Shown here piece by piece: positions 58,400 to 64,000 of a stretch of DNA of 64,000 nt. The first letter of the stretch is position 1; the number at the start of each line of letters is the position of its first letter. Below the pieces are notes generated by a model. That model saw only the letters and a program-made list of their open reading frames with translations, was not told the DNA's origin and searched no databases. This stretch comes from Mastigias papua (taxonomy: Eukaryota; Cnidaria; Scyphozoa; Rhizostomeae; Mastigiidae): the NCBI GenBank assembly GCA_964019165.1, contig OZ025268.1, positions 3,643,501 to 3,707,500 of the forward strand, in the 5' to 3' direction. The position numbers and the translations under genes were made by a program.

Positions 58400-61300
58400 C
58401 ATTGACAAAACCAGTCTAAGTCCCTGTCTGGACAGTTTCCACCATTCCAATAAGCTTCATGCATACTCAAGCTCTGTATCAAATAACAAAGGCCTGCAGT
58501 TGCCAGTAAATGTGTCATTGCGTCCTTAAAATCTCAAATTTACAGCTGCATCCACACACCGCTAGCCTATCCTATCGAAACATAGTACCGATTAAATTCG
58601 TCTACTGTCCTAAAGAAAATTAATAACTTCCGCGGAAATACGCCGTAATCTGCATTTAAAACAAAAAGCAATACAATAATTGATTCTCTAGTCTAGTGCA
58701 GTGCAAAAGGTTAATGCAGTCTGGTAATTTTATCAGTAAACATTGGTTTTTAAGGACGATTACGGCAGCTTATCCCCTACCAAGCCAATCAGCCTAGAGA
58801 CAGTTATGTTTTTGTTCGTCTTTATATGATTGTTAATTCTCTTTCGTACTTTTACCATTAATTTTTAAAAATGAGGTGTATTTCTAATTCAAGATCTGCC
58901 ATGTAGTTTAAAGGGGGTCAAAGTCATATTTGATTGTTCTTTTTATCCAATTCTGTCTACGATTAGTCAAAAATTTGAATGAGACCTATTTGACTTCATA
59001 GAAATTGTTATAAAGGCCCAGTTACGTAGCTGTCCTGCACTAGAATAAAAGGTATTGTTCTCAAAGATTTACTACGGTTTCTTCACTTTTTCTTTATATT
59101 TCAGGAATACCACGGAGGAAAAAGTAGGGTCTGAATAAAATCAGATGAATTAATGAATATTAGCTTTTGTAAGTGTTGAAAAACTTCATACGCTCAGTCA
59201 CATCCATCTCTTTCCATGCGATTTCTTAAAAGGCAGCTGGTATAATATTTCTATCCAAGAATGTACTTGGTTAAGTACTAATCATTAATAACTTGAATTA
59301 TGAACGCCGTTAATGGGCTCAGGTGAGCTCTAAATTTAGGATGGCTGCAAGACTTTCTGCCCGAATCACTAATGTGTTGCCCGAATGGGCTGTTGTCTAC
59401 GCGTATTAAGCTTTTCCTGTTTAGCCATCATTTTTACACGCATGCATAATGTCCTTCTGCTATCTTTTTGCTACATTCTGAATTCAGAAATCCAATTTTA
59501 AAAATATTTGAACGTAAATTTAACAGAGGAAATTAAAGTTGTCCATGTCGTCTCGTCTACTTGCGCGGTTATTGCAAGAGACCCCTCTGCTTCTTTCTCC
59601 GTTTTAAAAATATACAATTTTATGTATATTTTTAAACGTTATATTAAAAAAATGAACAAGTCTAATGCTATCTGTAGCTAGAATCTGTTAGAGCTTTATC
59701 ATAAAGCTACTACAGTTCTCTGACCAATTTCGATACATCTTAACTTTTAATCATTTTCTTTAGAATTCTACGATGATGTTGTTTTCTAGCTCCGTAGCCA
59801 GACTAATTGGCGTCTAGCCATTTCAGATTGCAGAAAACCCGAAGCATTTCACAGGATTTCAATCAACTACCAAAAGTTGAACAAAATATTGCTTTGGGGA
59901 AAATATGGAAGAGGAAGGAGAATCTATGGCAGGGGTTACGATTATGATGTCGGTACTTCTTACCTTCTTCAACTATCAAAGCCACAGCTTTAGAAAAGGA
60001 AGCAGCGATTTTCATGAACCAGCCAAAAAAGACCGCCATTGAAGAAGATTATGGACAACAATTTTGCAGAGCACCCGCCAACTATACGGATAATTTTCTA
60101 GCTTTATACTCGGCTGAGGTTAATATTCTAGCGATTAACATAAATACGCCAAGCTTCTAAACATTTGTGGCATATCGGTGAATCACAATATCTCTATTTT
60201 CGTCATCGCTAAATGGGATGTCACGAGCTGGCAGCGTCATATTTGAGCAGGTGAAGGGCAGAAGAATGAGTGTTTTAATCCAAGAAACACCATAATTTGC
60301 TCATCAAAACGTGTCTTCTATACTCTACATTCGCACAACAAAAAGGGCAGAATTTCACCGTGAAAGCCAAAATTGACTCTATTTAGAACTTTGCAATATC
60401 TCCAGAACGTTTTTGGCATTTAGCGTATCAAAGCCGGTATTCTCAGAAAACCTGGCATCCCTGTCCCCATTTAATAGTTTCGTCTCCATACTTTGATTTC
60501 TTTCCTTTTTATTTTTCATCCATTTTAACTGAAGTATACCTCTAAAGTATGAAGAGACCTTTCGTGTGTTTCAAGCAATCATCCTAGTTAAATGCACCAA
60601 ATAAAATTCGGTTTTTCAGTTTTGTAATTAGAAGTTAAATAAAGTTTGACTATTTTGTTCTTGAGTTATCGCATACAACTACGATTTGAATGGCAGATGT
60701 TTTTGGAGACAATAGATCAAAGCATGTTTATTTGCCTATAGAAATTTGCTGTACTTTCCGTTTCAAAACTGTTTCTCCCATTTACCACTCGATATCTGTT
60801 GCAATACATAGAGATGGGTTGCAATAGCAGCTATGAGGCATGTGGTATACATACCTATAAAGGGTATTACATAGCAGGTATTAAGTGCTGTGCTGTGCTG
60901 TGATTTTCGCCCATGAAATGCTGCAAGCAGGTTACTTCTATGTGGGTGCACTGATCGATTCGCTCGAATGTTTTATCAAACAGAATCCAGCCTAGGTAGG
61001 TCTAAACAAAGCTATGATTTCGTGTCCTGTCCCCCCATTGTACCCTAATATACCAATGGAGTCATTACTACTTGACAGAGTATGTCAGTGGTTTTACAGG
61101 TTTCGTTTCTAGGGAATGTCTGCCTGTGTTAAGTTAAGGGAAGCTACCAATTGAAAAATAGCTTGAATAGAAATGAAATTTGTTTTGCTTTAGCCCTCCC
61201 CTTAATTGAACATTTCCGTTAAATGATGAACAACATTAACACGCAAAAACAGCTGTTTTCCTTTGCATCAATCATAGAATTAGTAATGATTTGTCAGTCG

Positions 61301-61900
61301 TTTCGTTTTACTGATTAATTGAGTAACTAATTTAATGTTGGTAGCTTTGGTGCCCACTTGTTTACTACTTAATGGACGACACTATTAATCAACTCACTAG
61401 CTCGTTCACTTCCTTCCACTCTTCGTTTGGCAATCTTACTCACTATATATTTACGTGCGTCACTAATTTTTGTTTATAGCCTAAAGCAGCGTCGCCGAGA
61501 TGTTTTGGAGACCCTGGGATAAATTATCATATATCGTCTTCCGTAAAGCAAGATAACGAGTTCTAGTGCCGATGAATCCCATCCTCGGAGAAAACACACA
61601 CATTGGGAAAGCAAAAAAGCTTAAAGTGACTTTTGATCTTTAATAAATAGCATCCGTTGTATCTAATCGATCTTCGAAATTAAAAAAGTCTCCCTAACAA
61701 CTAAGCATAACATCAGACCTAGTGTATTTGTTCTTGAGCACCCTAGCACCTTGCAAGTTCAAATTTCCTTCAAAGTCAGACTTTGTTTGTTTCCACAGTA
61801 ACTCTCCTCCGTTGATGATCATTTGGCAAATGGAATTTGCTTCTACGAGGTGCAATTATAGGTATGAATATTATATATGCATAAATTTATAGTTATAGAT
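58400..61900. other. intergenic, no gene recognised
   Basis: No coding frame with family features, no RNA gene and no defined mobile-element ends were seen. The sequence is AT-rich with ordinary complexity. Undiscovered diverged repeats are possible. Confidence 0.4.
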
Positions 61901-62172
61901 ATATAAATATATGTTTACTTAATTATGAATTATGTATCAAAAAATACATTTATATATATATATATATATATAATAGAAGTAGAAAGTTACAGATTCATTT
62001 TTACGCTTTTAACTATATATATGATTTTAATTATGCATATAAATAATATATATGTATATATATATAAATATATATGCATGCATGTATTTCCGAGTAAAAG
62101 CATTTAAATCAACTAAAAGTGTTCTTTGTGTGATCATTAAAATCACAAAACTCTGAGTTTCACGCTGTTTCA

Positions 62173-62282
<110 letters not shown>

Positions 62283-62347
62283 AGCGGCGATAAATTCCAA
62301 TGTGCTTCTACCATACCAAAGTGCTCGACAACGTAATGGAGCGATAC

Positions 62348-62534
62348 GATAAGATAAAAGAGAAGAAAAATTAAAACATACCTGTATACACGACCGTCGG
62401 TTTCATGCCAACACAATCATCAGGCGTATGTATGGAGATGATAATTGTTATCTCCATATGCCTGATGAATGTGTCCGGAAACCGACGGTCGTGTATACAG
62501 GTATGTTTTAATTTTTCTTCTCTTTTATCTTATC
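62348..62534. repeat. 187-bp palindrome with perfect 57-bp arms
   Basis: The arms 62348-62404 and 62478-62534 are exact inverse copies by eye, beginning GATAAGATAAAAGAGAAGAA. The 73-bp centre folds again (catcaggcgtatgtatggag against ctccatatgcctgatg). It is framed by TA/TATC microsatellites on both sides. Likely a foldback mobile element or a cruciform-forming repeat. No coding frame. Confidence 0.9.
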
Positions 62535-62800
<266 letters not shown>

Positions 62801-63318
62801 TCTACATACCTATCTATAGGTATGTATATATGTTTGTGTGCTTATATATACCCTTATAAATATTGCTGGAGCACGTACCTGTAGGGGAAGTTTTGAAATT
62901 CCATGCTTGGGAGTAGCCTATGTGAAATCCATTATAATTTGCTAAATCATTTAAGCTACTGATTTCATTAAATTTTTGCTAATTTGTGTGAAAGGCTGAA
63001 TGCTTGGAAATGGGCAGAGATATTCCGATTCAAAGAAGCGGACCGAGAATAAGGGAAAATGGGATAATTGATTTAGCTAACATTGACAGATGCCCTAGTA
63101 GGAAACAAGTGAATTATGAAAAAGGCTGCATCAGGAAATAATATGCATTTCAATGTAATAACATTAGGACATTATGTATCGCATGAACGTGATACCAGAA
63201 AACAGTCAGCTTCCTGCTACCACCATAGACACAGGGCGGAAATAGCTATATGTACGTTCTATTTTTTGGATTAGAGAGTACATTTCATTGTACCTGTTGT
63301 CTAAGTAGAAGCCAGAAG

Positions 63319-63600
63319 GCTTGACAATGAAGTTCCCATATGAAAATGGATTGAGCAATTCAACTATTTCCCAGCAATTACTGTGTCAGGTGCAGATCCT
63401 TGTCATTTATTAATATTCAGACGCAGAAAAATGCTGAATTTTGTGAAATTGAAAATGAGGCTTGAAAATCAAGTTCCCATATGAAATTGTACTGAGCAAT
63501 TCAACTGTTTCCCTGCAATTACTGTTTAACGTGTAGATTCTTGATTTATATAATGACGCACAAAAGTGTTGCATTCGTCTTTGTGCAATGTTGATCTTTG
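63319..63600 (+). repeat. tandem duplication, unit about 141 bp
   Basis: Two head-to-tail copies start at 63319 and 63460 (gcttgacaatgaagttccca / gcttgaaaatcaagttccca). Both contain gagcaattcaact and gcaattactgt. Divergence indicates an old duplication. Could be the edge of a longer satellite-like repeat. Confidence 0.75.
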
Positions 63601-64000
63601 GCAGAAGTTTGATAATTTGTTTCACACGTTTTGCTGCTCCCCTCTCTCTGGTTCATGACTTTTAGCATACATGCAGTTGTTTTAACTGAGATGATCTTCC
63701 CACTATTGTACTGCTCAAGATACCAAGCTTCTAGAGAACATTATGTAGAAGCAGATATCTCATCGACAGATGCAATCAGTTGAAGAGATTCCCCCTTCTC
63801 TCTACAGATTGTAGTGCAAGAAATCCTGAAAGTCTAATTCATTAGGATCTGTAGGGAAAACACAGCAGCGGTTTTCCAAAATATGGTACTCGTTAAGGGT
63901 TCTATCTGCAGTTGAATTCACAACAGGAAAATATTAATGTCATCTTGCCATGCTTTTGCTAGCACCAATTATTACCCCCTATGCTACTGTTACTTTCAAA

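Overview
This window is AT-rich eukaryotic (metazoan) nuclear DNA. It carries two intron-rich genes, both on the + strand, in a background dense with transposon relics. Canonical GT/AG introns, a complete calpain-7 gene, and MITEs with TA, TAA/TTA and 8-bp target duplications all point to an invertebrate animal. The relics include Penelope-like, LINE and P/THAP-type fragments. A marine invertebrate such as a cnidarian is plausible, but the sequence does not prove the phylum.

Layout. (1) 1-12.9 kb: no host gene seen. It holds two abutting DNA-transposon relics (1558-4155 and 4163-6708) that share the target sequence GTATGATC. The second contains a THAP-domain fragment and a LINE 3' fragment. 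A Penelope-style dispersed repeat (6956-7180) and small MITEs follow. (2) 12,956-24,932: a six-exon gene with a conceptual product of 578 aa. It has two HTH-psq domains, two copies of a W[VI]xHxxWYxxQYxDHY motif and one C-terminal CENP-B-type HTH, and no transposase domain. I infer a DNA-binding nuclear regulator of pogo/CENP-B ancestry. Every intron is phase 1. Intron 2 carries a roughly 1.5-kb degenerate minisatellite interrupted by a Tc1/mariner-type MITE. Intron 5 carries a Harbinger-type MITE. (3) 26.9-27.35 kb: a decayed LINE reverse-transcriptase fragment. (4) 28,158-55,361: calpain-7 (CAPN7), reconstructed as 25 exons, 2385 nt, 794 codons plus stop. It has tandem MIT domains, an intact Cys283/His449/Asn469 triad and two C-terminal C2-like domains. 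(5) 55.4-64 kb: no gene recognised. It holds MITEs, short direct duplications, TA-rich microsatellites and a striking 187-bp perfect-stem hairpin.

The calpain introns are hosts to many mobile elements: a 1.1-kb palindrome in intron 2, a TATG array in intron 1, a 2.7-kb TIR element in intron 14, and several foldback or MITE elements. The TIR element in intron 14 splits an inverted partial copy of calpain's own exon 21 and intron 21. The two genes have no obvious functional link. Calpain-7 homologues act with ESCRT-III on membranes in the cytoplasm. The psq/CENP-B-type protein would bind DNA in the nucleus. The least conventional items are the duplicated-module psq/CENP-B gene, the antisense exon copy inside CAPN7, and the two transposons stacked on one 8-bp target.
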